Source of the DNA: Nematopogon swammerdamellus
Lineage: Eukaryota > Arthropoda > Insecta > Lepidoptera > Adelidae
Reading direction: 5' to 3'
NCBI GenBank assembly: GCA_946902875.1
Contig: OX336340.1
Coordinates: 3,084,351 to 3,148,350, forward strand
DNA: 64,000 nt
This document shows, in pieces, positions 62,887 to 64,000 of this stretch. Both the position numbers and the translations under genes were made by a program. Numbering within the stretch: position 1 is the first letter of the stretch; every line of letters starts with the position of its first letter. The notes beneath the pieces were generated by a model that was not told where the DNA came from, did no database searches, and was given only the letters and a program-made list of their open reading frames with translations.

Positions 62887-62939
62887 GCCGAGGTCGTGCT
62901 CGGTAAAAAATGGCAATTTTTTCTGTCTTTAGAACCCGT

Positions 62940-63195
62940 TTTCTTTTTAATGTAAATCAACATGGGTGGCTGTGCCGAGAGACCAAAAGTGGAGTCGGCA
63001 GAGCCAAAATCACCTGTCCTCGCGAAGCCACGCTCAGTCATGCCAGTAGATTTGCGGACTGTTGCTAGGCTGTCTAGCCTGTTAATACGACGTTTGAAGA
63101 CACCCAGGTTAAAGGATTCGGAGAAGACACTCGCCGAAAGACAGTTCCACACACTAGCGGTGCGACAAAGAAACTATTTACTACAAGCGATGGTA
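62940..63195 (-). pseudogene. LINE L39 family, 3' end
   Basis: The minus-strand reading MWNCLSASVFSESFNLGVFK, RRINRLDSLATVRKSTGMTE continues to a 3' end with CGGCACAGCCACCCATGTTG and TTTACATTAAAAAG. It matches 39480-39728 closely, but here the last codons are in frame. Only about the last 85 residues remain. Confidence 0.7.
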
Positions 63196-64000
63196 TTTGG
63201 GATGGGATTTCTATGTAAAAAATACTAGTGATAGGATTTGGCAAATAACACAACTCACAACTTGTGCAGTTTAAAACAAGTCCTTATGCGCTCTAATTCC
63301 AACTAAATAAAAGTAAAACGTTTTTTATTGATTTCTAAAACATTACAATACTATTTTTCACAGTACGTACAAGAGGACACATTTTAGACAGAAAGATTGA
63401 TAAATAATGAAGGGATGTAAGTATTTGAAATTGTCTAAGCGTGTTGGATCAGCCTTACTCTGCGGTAAGGTGCGTCAGTACAACGATATTACGCTTTCGT
63501 CACAGGTATATTTTATAACAAAAAACGTTGTAAAGCATTTTGTCTCTTTGCGAATGAGATTCGCATTTCTTGCAATTTAAATAGTGAATATTTTCGCTTG
63601 CTAATTTTCACTCTTCCAGCTATTTGTAAACATGCGAATTTAGCGTCTAATGTGTGGGTAATAGGGTGATTTTTGAATGACCGATGATAGGGTAATGTGG
63701 ATCGATACACGCCGACACATTAACAGGTGCGTCCGTAGCATCGTATAGGTAGATTGAGGTCAATTGCGCACTGCGACTTCGCACAAAGGATTGCGGATGA
63801 AGCGAAAACTAACTGAATGCATAATATGTGTGAATTGTTTTCTAACTTGCTGAAATACGAGGATTATCCCTTTAGTTACTGGTTAGTGTATGTTTGTTTA
63901 TTAGTACAATTATTGATAATGCTTGGACAAGTCTGATCGAGAAAAGGATGGTATGGCCATGCTTGTTCGACTTGGCGGTCAGGTGGGTATAACTTTGATC
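63196..64000. other. Unassigned sequence at right edge
   Basis: No gene or repeat is recognised; the minus-strand frame 63513-63710 is short and featureless. Confidence 0.4.

Overview
The window looks like repeat-saturated intergenic DNA from an insect, most probably a moth or butterfly. This rests on pattern recognition: Metulj-like SINEs with TATG tails, the GGTTCCG / CGACTCGCACTTGGCCGG dispersed repeat, GCGGCTTCGCTCGC repeats, and a BEL/Pao retrotransposon. No database search was possible. I see no convincing host protein gene, rRNA or functional tRNA gene. Every coding region I can support belongs to a mobile element.

Layout. 1-9 kb: dispersed repeats, a SINE, a fragment with a conserved C-terminal retroelement domain, and a split GGTTCCG-type repeat. 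9-11.2 kb: a Harbinger-like MITE (TTA target duplication) with nested SINEs. 11.6-23.3 kb: MITEs with exact target duplications, a foldback, LINE fragments, the C-terminus of a LINE with a restriction-like endonuclease, and a 60-bp minisatellite. 24-25.7 kb: a decayed, 5'-truncated LINE. 28-33 kb: a large inverted-repeat structure around a second C-terminal domain copy, then duplicated repeats, one split by a 1.5-kb insertion. 33-37.6 kb: SINEs, a LINE fragment, a 32-copy 54-bp minisatellite and a 325-bp palindrome. 38-44 kb: SINE, LINE and MITE mosaics. 44.9-51.6 kb: the centrepiece, a complete BEL/Pao element on the minus strand with both LTRs, a 5-bp target duplication, gag and pol with all expected catalytic residues. 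51.8-64 kb: LINE remnants joined to palindromes, more MITEs and SINEs, and a third C-terminal domain copy inside long inverted repeats.

Three themes stand out. First, a modular SINE network: one body is joined either to a chimeric tRNA/5S-rRNA-like head or to a head taken from a second SINE family, and a third SINE shares the central core and has a LINE-like tail. Second, BEL/Pao gag and pol lie in one frame separated by a single UGA in a UGA-CUAG context, a known leaky-stop signature. Third, palindromes and long inverted repeats recur. Two contain hammerhead-like motifs or lie next to one, and two enclose the same RPD...WDAT protein domain.

Coordinates of diverged repeats are good to about 5-20 bases. 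Element ends with stated target duplications were read base by base.
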